The notes beneath the pieces were generated by a model that made no database searches, was not told the origin of the DNA, and worked only from the letters and a program-made list of their open reading frames with translations. Both the position numbers and the translations under genes were made by a program. A DNA stretch of 64,000 nt from an uncultured SAR324 cluster bacterium (GTDB lineage: Bacteria; SAR324; NAC60-12): the NCBI GenBank assembly GCA_902575715.1, contig CACGSI010000001.1, positions 57,344 to 121,343 of the forward strand, given 5' to 3'. Numbering within the stretch: the first letter of the stretch is position 1; the number at the start of each line of letters is the position of its first letter. This document shows, one piece after another, positions 1-8,036 of this stretch.

Positions 1-645
1 ATGGTTATTATAATTTTTTTTTCCGGGTTGACTGGGGGAAGATTTTACGAAGTAATTTTTGAATGGTCAAATTATTATAGATACCAACCAATATGGAAAA
101 TTTTTGCAATTTGGCAGGGAGGCCTTGCCGTTCATGGGGCAATAATTGGCGGAATCCTTGGCTTCCCAATTTATTGTTACATAAAAAAAATTTCATTGCC
201 GGCAATGTATGATATAGGAGCAATGTGTATGATTTTAGCACAAGCAATAGGACGTTGGGGTAACTTCACAAATGGAGAGGCTGCAGGGCCAGTCACTGAT
301 TTTTGGACTGGTGTTGTATTTCCAGCAGGAACAGAAATTGACCGTTATGCTCATGGAGAACCAGTTCATCCAACAATGATTTATGAATCTTTAGGGAATT
401 TTTTAATTTTCACTTTCCTTTGGAAACTTAGATTAAAAAATTTCAGACCTGGCATGATAGCGGCTTGTTATTTGATTATGTATTCATTACTGCGCTCAAT
501 TTTAACCCCTCTAAGAATGGACAATCAATATTTTATTATTGGTCAATCAAAGTTACTTGCTGCGTATTCAATTAGTCTTTTATTAGTGATATGTAGTTTA
601 ACTTTTATTTTTTCTAAAAAACTTTGGCTTACCGAAGAAAAATAA
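1..645 (+). CDS. lgt: Prolipoprotein diacylglyceryl transferase, 5'-truncated by window edge
   Basis: This inner-membrane enzyme moves diacylglycerol from phosphatidylglycerol to the lipobox cysteine of prolipoproteins, the first step of lipoprotein maturation. The visible part is 214 residues against about 260-290 for the family, and the frame is open at base 1, so roughly 50 N-terminal residues are missing and the first ATG is probably not the real start. Family motifs in order are GGLAVHGAIIGG (the conserved His loop), GRWGNFTNGE (the Lgt signature with Arg and Asn), HPTMIYES, and an Arg-rich C-terminal helix followed by a last membrane segment. The stop codon touches the next start codon, so it is probably co-transcribed with cbiB. 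The lipoproteins encoded around 15-18 kb would be its substrates. Confidence 0.95.
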   Translation: MVIIIFFSGLTGGRFYEVIFEWSNYYRYQPIWKIFAIWQGGLAVHGAIIGGILGFPIYCYIKKISLPAMYDIGAMCMILAQAIGRWGNFTNGEAAGPVTDFWTGVVFPAGTEIDRYAHGEPVHPTMIYESLGNFLIFTFLWKLRLKNFRPGMIAACYLIMYSLLRSILTPLRMDNQYFIIGQSKLLAAYSISLLLVICSLTFIFSKKLWLTEEK

Positions 646-1647
646 ATGTTTGCTGATCTTGAAGATTTTATATCAAATCCTATTTTAATATTGGCCTTAA
701 TAATTTCTCTGGATTTGCTTTTTGGAGATCCAAAATATTCTTTTCATCCGGTTAGAATAATAGCTAAACTTCAAGTCTTTTATGAAAATAAACTAAGAAT
801 AATGGGTCACATAGGAAAAATAGGGGGGATTATTTTAGTACTTTTAATGGTAGTTAGTACTCTTATATTTTTTAACATTGTTAATGATATTTTTTTATCA
901 ATTCATTGGAGTATTCTTTGGTTTTGGTATGTCTATTTAGGCTGGAGTTTTTTAGCCCTTCGGGATCTTATAAATCATTCAAAAAACATCTCTAAAGCGA
1001 TGGAAAATAGGAATCTCTCAGAAGCAAGGCTAATGGTAAGTTTGATTGTAGGTAGGGAAACAAAAAAAATGGATATGAATGCCTGTGGAAGAGCTACTAT
1101 TGAAAGTGTTAGTGAAAATTTAAACGATGGTGTTATAGCACCACTCTTTTATTATTGTTTTTTTGGTATAAATGGAATGCTTGTCTATAAGCTTTTTAAT
1201 ACTCTTGATTCAATGATTGGTTATAAAAATGATAGGTATATTGATTTTGGATGGTTTGCAGCAAAAATTGATGATTACTTAAGTTGGGCGCCAGCTAGAC
1301 TAAGCTGGATTTTACTATCTTTGACAGCATTTATATTCCCTGGATTTTCAGGTTTAGCTGCACTTAAAGTGGGGTTGAGAGATTACTCGAAATTAAATAG
1401 TCCAAATGCAGGTTGGTGCGAAGCTACTGCAGCAGGAGCTCTAAAAATAAAATTATGCGGACCAATTTGGAGAGAAGGTAAATTAGATCACAATTTTTGG
1501 TTAGGAGATTCATTTGAGAGAGAAGGTGCAACTTTTTTAGACATTAACAAAATGAATAAATTAGCATTTGGTTCAGCATTACTAGGAGTTTTGTTTTTTG
1601 GAGTTTTATTAAATATTTTCCCATTTATACATTTTATTGAATTATGA
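646..1647 (+). CDS. cbiB: Adenosylcobinamide-phosphate synthase CbiB/CobD
   Basis: This integral membrane protein attaches aminopropanol (or its phosphate) to adenosylcobyric acid late in cobalamin synthesis. Length is 333 residues, near the usual 310-330. The N-terminal motif LDLLFGDPKYSFHPVR is the family signature; further landmarks are SENLNDGVIAPLFYY, the FNTLDSMIGYKN segment and SPNAGWCEATAAGAL near the C-terminus. Several hydrophobic segments lie at about residues 15-35, 55-80, 85-105 and 310-330. It starts directly after the lgt stop and overlaps cobU by four bases (ATGA), which suggests translational coupling. No cobalamin riboswitch can be judged because the operon start lies outside the window. 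Confidence 0.95.
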   Translation: MFADLEDFISNPILILALIISLDLLFGDPKYSFHPVRIIAKLQVFYENKLRIMGHIGKIGGIILVLLMVVSTLIFFNIVNDIFLSIHWSILWFWYVYLGWSFLALRDLINHSKNISKAMENRNLSEARLMVSLIVGRETKKMDMNACGRATIESVSENLNDGVIAPLFYYCFFGINGMLVYKLFNTLDSMIGYKNDRYIDFGWFAAKIDDYLSWAPARLSWILLSLTAFIFPGFSGLAALKVGLRDYSKLNSPNAGWCEATAAGALKIKLCGPIWREGKLDHNFWLGDSFEREGATFLDINKMNKLAFGSALLGVLFFGVLLNIFPFIHFIEL

Positions 1648-2141
1648 AAATTTTGATAACTGGGGGAGTAAAAAGTGGGAAATCAATTAATGCTGAGAAA
1701 CGTATTCTTGAAATTGCCGATTCAAATATTCCAATTTATTTAGCTACATGTGAAATATTTGATAATGAAATGGATAGTCGTATTGAGAGTCACCGTAAAA
1801 GACGAGGTAAAAAATTTAAAACAATTGAAGAACCACTTAATTTGTTTGAAGTAATTAGAAATAAAAGCAACCCGGTACTTATTGAGTGTATTACAATGTG
1901 GCTTAATAATGCATTACAATATAAAATATCTAAAAAAAATATTTTTAGTGAAATAGAAAATCTTCTCAGTCTTAAGAATGATTTAATTTTTGTGATGAAT
2001 GAGGTTGGATTAGGGATTATTCCTGATAATCCTTTAGCAAGAGAATTCTCTGACTTATCGGGTAAAATTTCACAAAAACTCAGTGAATCATGCGATGAAG
2101 TCAATTTTTCTGTAGCAGGTATCTTAATGAAACTGAAATAA
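1644..2141 (+). CDS. cobU: Adenosylcobinamide kinase/guanylyltransferase CobU
   Basis: This bifunctional cytosolic enzyme phosphorylates adenosylcobinamide and activates it with GTP for nucleotide-loop assembly, acting after CbiB. The P-loop GGVKSGKS lies at residues 7-14. The RIESHRKRR stretch matches the region of the guanylated histidine, and ECITMWLNN and NEVGLGIIPDNPLAREFSD are classic family blocks. At 165 residues it is slightly shorter than typical (about 170-185), mainly at the C-terminus. It overlaps cbiB by four bases, and aroB follows 12 bases later. No cobS or cobT is visible in the window. Confidence 0.93.
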   Translation: MKILITGGVKSGKSINAEKRILEIADSNIPIYLATCEIFDNEMDSRIESHRKRRGKKFKTIEEPLNLFEVIRNKSNPVLIECITMWLNNALQYKISKKNIFSEIENLLSLKNDLIFVMNEVGLGIIPDNPLAREFSDLSGKISQKLSESCDEVNFSVAGILMKLK

Positions 2142-2153
2142 TATAAAAAATCG

Positions 2154-3260
2154 ATGCATTCCATTAAAGTAAATTTACCAAATTCTTCGTATAAAATAGA
2201 TATAGGCACTGATATCCTATCAAACCGCTTACCTGAAGTCGTTAAAAATACTAATACAGATCATGTAGTAGTTATTACTAATACTACCCTTCAAAAATTT
2301 TATCCTGACCTTATTGTCAATATTTTGAAAGGTTCCGGAGTAAAGGTTTCTTTATGTATACTCCCAGACGGTGAAAAATACAAAAATTTAAAAACCCTTT
2401 CACAAATTCTTGATTTTCTAATGAATGTAAGCGCCAACAGACAAACATTATTAATTGGGTTTGGTGGCGGAGTAATTGGCGATATGGGAGGTTTTGCAGC
2501 TTCAATATTTCTTCGAGGAATAAGAATTATTCAAGTTTCTACGACATTATTATCAAATGTTGATAGTAGCGTCGGTGGTAAAACAGCAGTTAATCACCCA
2601 CTAGGCAAAAATTCTATTGGATCATTCAAGCAACCAGAATATGTTTGTATAGATTTAAATTTTCTAAAAACTTTACCCTTAAGAGAATTGAGATCTGGGT
2701 ATTTTGAATTGCTAAAATATGGATTAATAAAAGATTCAAATTTTTTTAAATCTTCTATCAAACATTCTTTGGAAAATATTGATTTCAATTTTTTAAGTAA
2801 GGCAATACTTCATTCTTGTCAAATTAAAGGAAAAATTGTTGAATTTGATGAAAAAGAAAAAGGATTGAGGGCAAATTTAAATTTTGGGCATACACTTGGA
2901 CATATAATTGAAACACATTCAGGATATGGTAAATATTTGCACGGGGAAGCTGTTGCCGCTGGTATGTGCTTTGCTTCATTTGTATCATGGCGCTGGAAAG
3001 AGCTTCCTAAAGATGATTGGGAAATAATTATAAATTCTCTAGGTAAAATTGTTGAGCCTATAAGATTAGCTAAACTTAACAAAAAGAATTTTCATGATTT
3101 GATTTTGCATGATAAAAAATCTCAAAATAATGCTATAAATTTTATTATGCTAAAAAAAATAGGAGAAAGTTTCATTAAGCAGGGGACTTCTATTGAAAGT
3201 CTTTGGGATGAATTTCGACAATTTACAAAAAGTTATCCTAAAATTGTTAAATCAGAATAA
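2154..3260 (+). CDS. aroB: 3-dehydroquinate synthase
   Basis: Second enzyme of the shikimate pathway: converts DAHP to 3-dehydroquinate with NAD and a divalent metal. Length is 368 residues, as expected. Visible blocks are PDGEKYKNLKTLSQI (substrate-binding Glu/Lys), GGGVIGDMGGFAAS (nucleotide loop), TTLLSNVDSSVGGKTAVN, the FELLKYGLIKD helix carrying the first metal Glu, and NFGHTLGHIIE followed by LHGEAVAAGM, which supply the metal histidines. It follows the cobalamin genes closely, so it probably shares their transcript, a grouping with no obvious metabolic logic. Its 3' end converges on yqgE with a six-base gap. The DAHP supplier may be the divergent enzyme at 45131-46237. Confidence 0.96.
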   Translation: MHSIKVNLPNSSYKIDIGTDILSNRLPEVVKNTNTDHVVVITNTTLQKFYPDLIVNILKGSGVKVSLCILPDGEKYKNLKTLSQILDFLMNVSANRQTLLIGFGGGVIGDMGGFAASIFLRGIRIIQVSTTLLSNVDSSVGGKTAVNHPLGKNSIGSFKQPEYVCIDLNFLKTLPLRELRSGYFELLKYGLIKDSNFFKSSIKHSLENIDFNFLSKAILHSCQIKGKIVEFDEKEKGLRANLNFGHTLGHIIETHSGYGKYLHGEAVAAGMCFASFVSWRWKELPKDDWEIIINSLGKIVEPIRLAKLNKKNFHDLILHDKKSQNNAINFIMLKKIGESFIKQGTSIESLWDEFRQFTKSYPKIVKSE

Positions 3261-3266
3261 ATTTTC

Positions 3267-3818
3267 TTAAACCATTCCTGTTTGAGAAAATGTAGTATTT
3301 AGCAGATCAAAACCTAGATTTTCCATGGTTTTTTCCCAGCGAAGACCGTATTCAATATTTATTAGTACAGATTCATCTAATGGGGCAAGCCACCATGATT
3401 CTTCATTTATTTCACGGTCTAGTTGTCCAGGCCCCCAGCCTGAATAACCGATGCCGAATTGATATGAACTTATTTGGTGTCCCTTTGAAAGAAAACTTAA
3501 TATTTCATGTGCTGAACTTAAATTTAATTTTGCTGAAATCTTTGTAGTATCTTGTGTTGAAATTTCTGAGCTGTGAATCGCCCAAAAAGAATTAGGTTCG
3601 ACAGGTCCTCCTAACAATATGGGTGTATTAAATACCTCTTTATTTTTCAACTCATAGGAAATCAGTTCATTTACTTTTGTTGGAGATGGCCGATTCATGA
3701 CTAATCCAAAAGCTCCTTCAGCATTATAGTTACAAAGTAAAATTATTGATTTTTCAAAATATGTATTTTCAAGTGATGGCATTGCAACTAAGATCCCTGG
3801 AATTTCACTTTCTGTCAT
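3267..3818 (-). CDS. YqgE/AlgH family protein (UPF0301)
   Basis: A conserved cytosolic family of uncertain molecular role; in Pseudomonas AlgH affects alginate regulation and redox physiology. The 183-residue length fits. Family blocks are the N-terminal MPSLENTYFEKSIILLC, AFGLVMNRPS, LLGGPV and the hallmark GYSGWGPGQLDREI followed by SWWLAP. The ATG at 3818 is supported because family members begin a few residues before the Pro-Ser-Leu block. It diverges from the DciA-like gene with only 29 bases between start codons, so their promoters must overlap each other or reach into the coding regions. I leave the gene symbol empty because yqgE and algH are both used and neither is proven here. Confidence 0.93.
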   Translation of the reverse strand: MTESEIPGILVAMPSLENTYFEKSIILLCNYNAEGAFGLVMNRPSPTKVNELISYELKNKEVFNTPILLGGPVEPNSFWAIHSSEISTQDTTKISAKLNLSSAHEILSFLSKGHQISSYQFGIGYSGWGPGQLDREINEESWWLAPLDESVLINIEYGLRWEKTMENLGFDLLNTTFSQTGMV

Positions 3819-3847
3819 AAAATGTTTAAAAAAAGAGATTATAAACC

Positions 3848-4876
3848 GTGAACAGTCTACTAGACCAAAAAAATAATCACAATTTAAAAGGAAATTTTTT
3901 TCGTTTGAATGAAAATCAAAAAAAATTCAGAAAAAAGCCTTATATAGATGTTTTGTCAACCCTTTTTAAAATTTTTGATATTTATGGAAAAACAAATATT
4001 CTCCCTTTACTAAAATTGCGCAAAATATGGAATATAAAAATTGATAAATTTATAACAAATAATGCTTATCCAAGGAACATATCTAAACAAAAAAAAATTG
4101 TTTTAAATTCAAATTTACTTAGCGAATTGAAGGGATCAAAACTAAAGCATGATTTGTATTATAAGATAGAAAAAAATATTGGAAAGAATTTTGGTAATTA
4201 TGAACAATTCTTAGGTTATTTGAGAAAAGACTTTGGGAGATCAATTGCCAAAGATGAAATAGAATTTTTAAAAAATAATGTTAAGTTTAATGATTTTCAA
4301 ATCATTTTACATCTAACTGTTTATGATGGGAGTGTCTCTTATGCTATTAATTCTGAGAAGGTGAGATATATAAATTTATTAAATAGATTGTTACCAGAAT
4401 TAAATATTGATGATATACGCTGTCATGTAGGTCAAATAGAAAAAATTAATTTAGACCAGAAATTAGTAGCTTCTCTTGCTAAAGACTGGCATTTTATAAC
4501 TCCAAATGAAATCAATCAAAAATGTATGCCAGCATTTTTACATAGAGTTTCTAATAATCTTTCTATTTTGATTCTTTACGTTACCAATAAGAAAGATTTA
4601 GATTTTCTAGATGAAAATATGAGGTTAGATGAACTTCTAAATCATCTAAAAGAAAATTTCTCTGAAATGCAAAATGTGTTAAAAATTAGATCTGTAATTT
4701 TTCCAGGAGCAGATTTTGAAAAAATAAAATCTAACTCTATTATTTTGGGGGAATTATCTATCGGAATTCCCTTCAACGATAAAAAATTAAGTTATAATTA
4801 TAAGAGCGATTTCTTAGATGATAGTCTTTCTGCAAAAGAAAATTTTGCTAAAATTTCAAGAAAGTTAAAAAATTAA
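3848..4876 (+). CDS. DUF721/DciA-like domain protein, function unproven
   Basis: I do not recognise the full protein. Residues about 50-115 resemble a DUF721 (DciA) fold: a LRKIWN helix, a short basic stretch with AYPRNIS, then KKIVLNSNLLSELK, which matches the usual pattern of a Trp-containing helix, a Pro, a beta strand of small and hydrophobic residues ending in Ser-Asn, and an amphipathic helix. DciA loads the replicative helicase in many bacteria that lack DnaC. At 342 residues it is longer than a typical DciA (100-170), with an unassigned lysine-rich C-terminal part. The start is GTG at 3848, with a weak AAGAGA upstream; no ATG lies near it. The family assignment is inference. Confidence 0.45.
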   Translation: MNSLLDQKNNHNLKGNFFRLNENQKKFRKKPYIDVLSTLFKIFDIYGKTNILPLLKLRKIWNIKIDKFITNNAYPRNISKQKKIVLNSNLLSELKGSKLKHDLYYKIEKNIGKNFGNYEQFLGYLRKDFGRSIAKDEIEFLKNNVKFNDFQIILHLTVYDGSVSYAINSEKVRYINLLNRLLPELNIDDIRCHVGQIEKINLDQKLVASLAKDWHFITPNEINQKCMPAFLHRVSNNLSILILYVTNKKDLDFLDENMRLDELLNHLKENFSEMQNVLKIRSVIFPGADFEKIKSNSIILGELSIGIPFNDKKLSYNYKSDFLDDSLSAKENFAKISRKLKN

Positions 4877-4893
4877 TTTATGAGAAAATTTAA

Positions 4894-5799
4894 TTAGAGT
4901 GATTCATATAAGTTACAATAACTTTTGTATCTTTTTTGAGATATTTCTTTACCTATAACTGCTTCTTTAACGTTACACATTGGTTCGTGCCTATGAGTAC
5001 ACCCTTTGAATTTACAATTGCCGATATAAGGTGAAAAATCTTTAAAATGTTTATCTAGATCCTTTTTTTCAACCACTGGCTCAAAGGTTCGAATCCCAGG
5101 AGTATCGATAATGAAGCCCCCCTGGGGGAGACGAAACATTTCTGGCATAATAGTTGTGTGTTGTCCTTTGCCTGATTTGTTGCTAATTTTACCTATTCGA
5201 ATACCCCATTTTGGGTAAAGAGCTGATATTAAAGAGGATTTTCCGACACCCGAATGTCCGGAAAGTATGGAGGTTCTATTCTTAATTAATTTTTTTAGTT
5301 TTGTTAAGCCTTTGGATTCATAAACACTTGTAAGAATAACATTACATCCTAGTGATGAATAAAGCTCTTTAATAGGCTTTATTTCTTTTGAATTTGCTAA
5401 ATCAATTTTGTTTAAAATGAGAAATGTTTCCAATCCGCTGCATGATGCGGCTACCAAAAATCTATCTACCAAACCTCCCTTAAATGAAGGGTTTTTGATA
5501 GAAGTAACCATTAAAAGCGTATCTGCATTACTAACTAATACTTGTTCTGAATCCCCTGTTTTGACACGTCTTGCAAATTTTGTGTTTCGAGGTAGGACTT
5601 TACAAATTAAGCCCATACTTTTATTTGAAGATTGATCTACTTCTACTTTATCTCCTACGGCTATTTTGTTTTCGTAAGTATTTTCACTAAATAATTTCCC
5701 ACGAATCCTACAGAAACGAGGCTTACTTTCTCCAATATCTACATAGTAGAAACTTTTGGTTCGCCTTATTACAGTCCCAATTTGTTGTAAATTTTCCAA
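4894..5799 (-). CDS. rsgA: Ribosome small subunit-dependent GTPase RsgA
   Basis: A circularly permuted GTPase that checks late assembly of the 30S subunit. The 301-residue protein begins with an OB fold (about residues 5-75), then carries G4 LNKIDL ahead of the P-loop GHSGVGKSS, a permuted order diagnostic for the family. The G2/G3 region is KGQHTTIMPEM and IDTPGIRTFEP. The C-terminal zinc site has Cys-X4-Cys-X-His-X5-Cys spacing in NCKFKGCTHRHEPMC. Its start lies 12 bases downstream of the stop of the sigma-54 regulator on the same strand, so the two are probably co-transcribed. The gene converges on the DciA-like gene. Confidence 0.97.
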   Translation of the reverse strand: MENLQQIGTVIRRTKSFYYVDIGESKPRFCRIRGKLFSENTYENKIAVGDKVEVDQSSNKSMGLICKVLPRNTKFARRVKTGDSEQVLVSNADTLLMVTSIKNPSFKGGLVDRFLVAASCSGLETFLILNKIDLANSKEIKPIKELYSSLGCNVILTSVYESKGLTKLKKLIKNRTSILSGHSGVGKSSLISALYPKWGIRIGKISNKSGKGQHTTIMPEMFRLPQGGFIIDTPGIRTFEPVVEKKDLDKHFKDFSPYIGNCKFKGCTHRHEPMCNVKEAVIGKEISQKRYKSYCNLYESL

Positions 5800-5811
5800 A
5801 AATATTGTTTA

Positions 5812-7311
5812 TCAATCTTCAGGTTCTATTTCTAAATTCTCATCTTCTGTTCTGTATTCATTGAGTTTGTTTCTTAAAGTCCTTATGCTTATTCCTAAAG
5901 TCTTAGCTGCGTGAGTTCTATTGCCTTCTGTTTCCTTTAAGGTCTTAAAAATGAAGCGCTTTTCAGCTTCTTTCATTGACATTCCTACTTCAATATCGAA
6001 GTTTGTGTTCTCCTCATATGTCATAATTTCATTTTCTTTGTATCCATTCTCATTAGTAAATTCATCTTTATGATCTGATGACTGTGGTCTTATTGAATTT
6101 AAATCTTCATTTATTGATATTTCGCCTATTTGAGAGGACATAAGCAAATGATTTGGTTTAATTTCCTCACCGTTGCAAAGTAAAAGAGCTCTTTCAATTA
6201 CATTTTCTAATTCTCTTACGTTGCCTCTCCAATGATAGTTTGTCAGTATATTAAGAGTCTCTCGGTTGACGGCAGGAGAGTTACGGTTATTTATTTCTGA
6301 ATGTTTTTTTATGAAATGTGAGACCAGTATAGGGACGTCATCCATTCTATCTCTTAAGGGCGGAAGAGAGATAGGTATAACGTTTAAACGAAAATACAGA
6401 TCTTCTCTAAACTTTCCCGAATCTATCATTCCCAATAAATTTTGATTAGTAGTGGCAATTACTCGTACATCTACAGGAATCGGTTCTTTTCCGCCAACTT
6501 TATCAATTTGGTATTCTTGCAATACACGTAAAAGTTTTGCCTGCAGGGGTAGAGCCATTTCACTTATCTCATCCAGAAGAATAGTACCAGTGTGAGCTTG
6601 CTCAAATTTTCCACGATAATCATTAATTGCTCCAGTAAAAGCTCCTTTTGTGTGACCAAATAGCTCACTTTCAAGTAAAGTTTCTGGTAATGCCGCACAG
6701 TTTATTCCTACAAAAGGTCTATTTGATCTGTCAGACTTTTCATGAATAAATGAAGCCATTAATTCTTTACCAGTTCCACTTTCACTTTGGATCATTACTG
6801 TTGATTTACTTTTTGCAACATCTTCTGCTACTTTAAGTAAATTCATCATTTTTTGATTTTGTGTAATAATTTCCTTCGAAATAATTTCTGGTTTCAACTT
6901 AGATTTATTTTTTTCAACAGGAGAGGCTAAATTTGAAGAAGTTTCTCTATAATTTAAAGCCTGTTGAACGATAAATTGAAATGAACCAAAATCTATCGGT
7001 TTTCTTATATAATCAAACGCTCCGTGTTTCATAGCTTCGACAGCTGTTTCTACAGTGCCATATGCTGTAGCCATAATTACTGGCTTGGATGGTGAGATAC
7101 TTTTTATGTCTTTCAATAATTCTAAGCCACTTCTTTTAGGCATGGTCATATCAGTAATGACTAATGAGTAGTCATTTTGTTTGAATTTTTTCAGTGCGTC
7201 GATTGCGTTATGAGATATTTCCACTGGATAGCCACAGTGTTTCAGAGTCTCAGACATTGCTATTCGCATTTCAACTTCATCGTCCACAATTAATACCGGT
7301 TGGTTAACCAT
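5812..7311 (-). CDS. Sigma-54-dependent response regulator (NtrC family)
   Basis: A transcription activator of sigma-54 promoters, 499 residues. The receiver domain (1-120) has acidic pocket D10/D11, phosphoacceptor D54, T82 and K104, all intact. The AAA+ domain has Walker A ESGTGKE at about 177-183, the GAFTGA loop that contacts sigma-54, and Walker B ILLDEISEM. A Fis-type helix-turn-helix ends the protein (NRTHAAKTLGISIRTLRNKL). Between AAA+ and DNA-binding domains is an acidic linker of about 60 residues, longer than usual. No histidine kinase gene is adjacent, so it is an orphan regulator here and its signal is unknown. It is followed by rsgA. A long upstream gap (458 bases) may hold its own control sites. 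Confidence 0.94.
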   Translation of the reverse strand: MVNQPVLIVDDEVEMRIAMSETLKHCGYPVEISHNAIDALKKFKQNDYSLVITDMTMPKRSGLELLKDIKSISPSKPVIMATAYGTVETAVEAMKHGAFDYIRKPIDFGSFQFIVQQALNYRETSSNLASPVEKNKSKLKPEIISKEIITQNQKMMNLLKVAEDVAKSKSTVMIQSESGTGKELMASFIHEKSDRSNRPFVGINCAALPETLLESELFGHTKGAFTGAINDYRGKFEQAHTGTILLDEISEMALPLQAKLLRVLQEYQIDKVGGKEPIPVDVRVIATTNQNLLGMIDSGKFREDLYFRLNVIPISLPPLRDRMDDVPILVSHFIKKHSEINNRNSPAVNRETLNILTNYHWRGNVRELENVIERALLLCNGEEIKPNHLLMSSQIGEISINEDLNSIRPQSSDHKDEFTNENGYKENEIMTYEENTNFDIEVGMSMKEAEKRFIFKTLKETEGNRTHAAKTLGISIRTLRNKLNEYRTEDENLEIEPED

Positions 7312-7443
7312 TACAAAATCCTTTCAATTAATGTCCTAAAAATTTTTTTTGGTTTACTCAGATTTAAAATCAGTTAAATAAAATCTCGTAAATGTCGAAT
7401 CTTACATTTTATTATAGTAACCAAATATATCATTACTGTCCAT

Positions 7444-7456
7444 GCATGATTCATGC
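7444..7456. promoter_or_regulatory. 13-base inverted repeat, possible operator
   Basis: GCATGA-T-TCATGC is a perfect six-base inverted repeat around a single central base, about 130 bases upstream of the start of the sigma-54 response regulator. Its position suits an activator or repressor site. A single short palindrome can occur by chance in a region this long, so support is weak. Confidence 0.25.
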
Positions 7457-7714
7457 TCAGGTAAGTAGTTTTTTTAGAACTGATGAAAAAATATCTTTCA
7501 GATATAAAAATAACTTATTTGGTATTTTAATTTTTAAAAATAATAAAAAATATAATACATTTTATTAAAGAAAGTAAAATTTATAAAAAATCATTTTTTT
7601 GTAAAATAATTTAGTATAGTTTATAGACTAAATTTTATTAATTTTTAAACCTTATTTTTTAAGCTTATTTGATTATAAATTGTTGATTCAAAATTAGTTT
7701 TATATTGAATTTTA

Positions 7715-7743
7715 TTGTTACTCTGTTAGTGTTTCTGTATAAG
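7715..7743 (+). promoter_or_regulatory. Candidate sigma-70 promoter for ACBP-gatA
   Basis: TTGTTA at 7715-7720 and TATAAG at 7738-7743 are separated by exactly 17 bases, 27 bases ahead of the ACBP start codon. A GGAG ribosome-binding site lies just before the ATG at 7770. The spacing and position make this the best candidate promoter in the gap, although AT-rich DNA yields such matches easily. Confidence 0.45.
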
Positions 7744-7769
7744 TATAAACCCTTTTTTTTGGAGAAAAC

Positions 7770-8036
7770 ATGGACCTAATTGATGAATTTGAATCTGCAA
7801 CTGAAAGATCTACTAAGCTCGCAAAAAGACCACCAAACGATATTTTATTAGAATTATATTCACTTTATAAGCAGGCAAATGAAGGGGATATTTTTGGAGA
7901 GCGACCAGGATTCGCTGATTTTGAGGGTAGGGCAAAGTATGATAGTTGGAAGAAGTTAGAAGGAAAATCAAAAGACGATGCTAAACGTGATTATATTAGA
8001 CTTGTAGAGAAACTCGAAAAAGAAAATGCAAACTAA
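7770..8036 (+). CDS. Acyl-CoA-binding protein (ACBP family)
   Basis: A small four-helix cytosolic protein that binds long-chain acyl-CoA esters and buffers or carries them. All 88 residues match the family: LAKRPPNDILLELYSLYKQA (helices 1-2 with the ligand-binding Tyr-Lys), an EGDIFGERPGF turn, then KYDSWKKLEGKSKDDAKRDY with the conserved Trp and Lys that contact the CoA. The start is secured by GGAG seven bases before the ATG. The last codons overlap gatA by 11 bases, implying translational coupling with a protein-synthesis gene, a pairing whose meaning is unknown. ACBP is common in eukaryotes but patchy in bacteria. Confidence 0.93.
   Translation: MDLIDEFESATERSTKLAKRPPNDILLELYSLYKQANEGDIFGERPGFADFEGRAKYDSWKKLEGKSKDDAKRDYIRLVEKLEKENAN

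Larger units (their letters stand above)
7312..7769. other. Intergenic region between divergent regulator and ACBP genes
   Basis: A 458-base, very AT-rich gap between divergently transcribed genes. I see no open frame with coding character and no tRNA. It holds a short perfect inverted repeat at 7444-7456 and a promoter-like pair just upstream of the ACBP gene (7715-7743). No clear sigma-54 -24/-12 element was seen on either strand. Confidence 0.6.
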
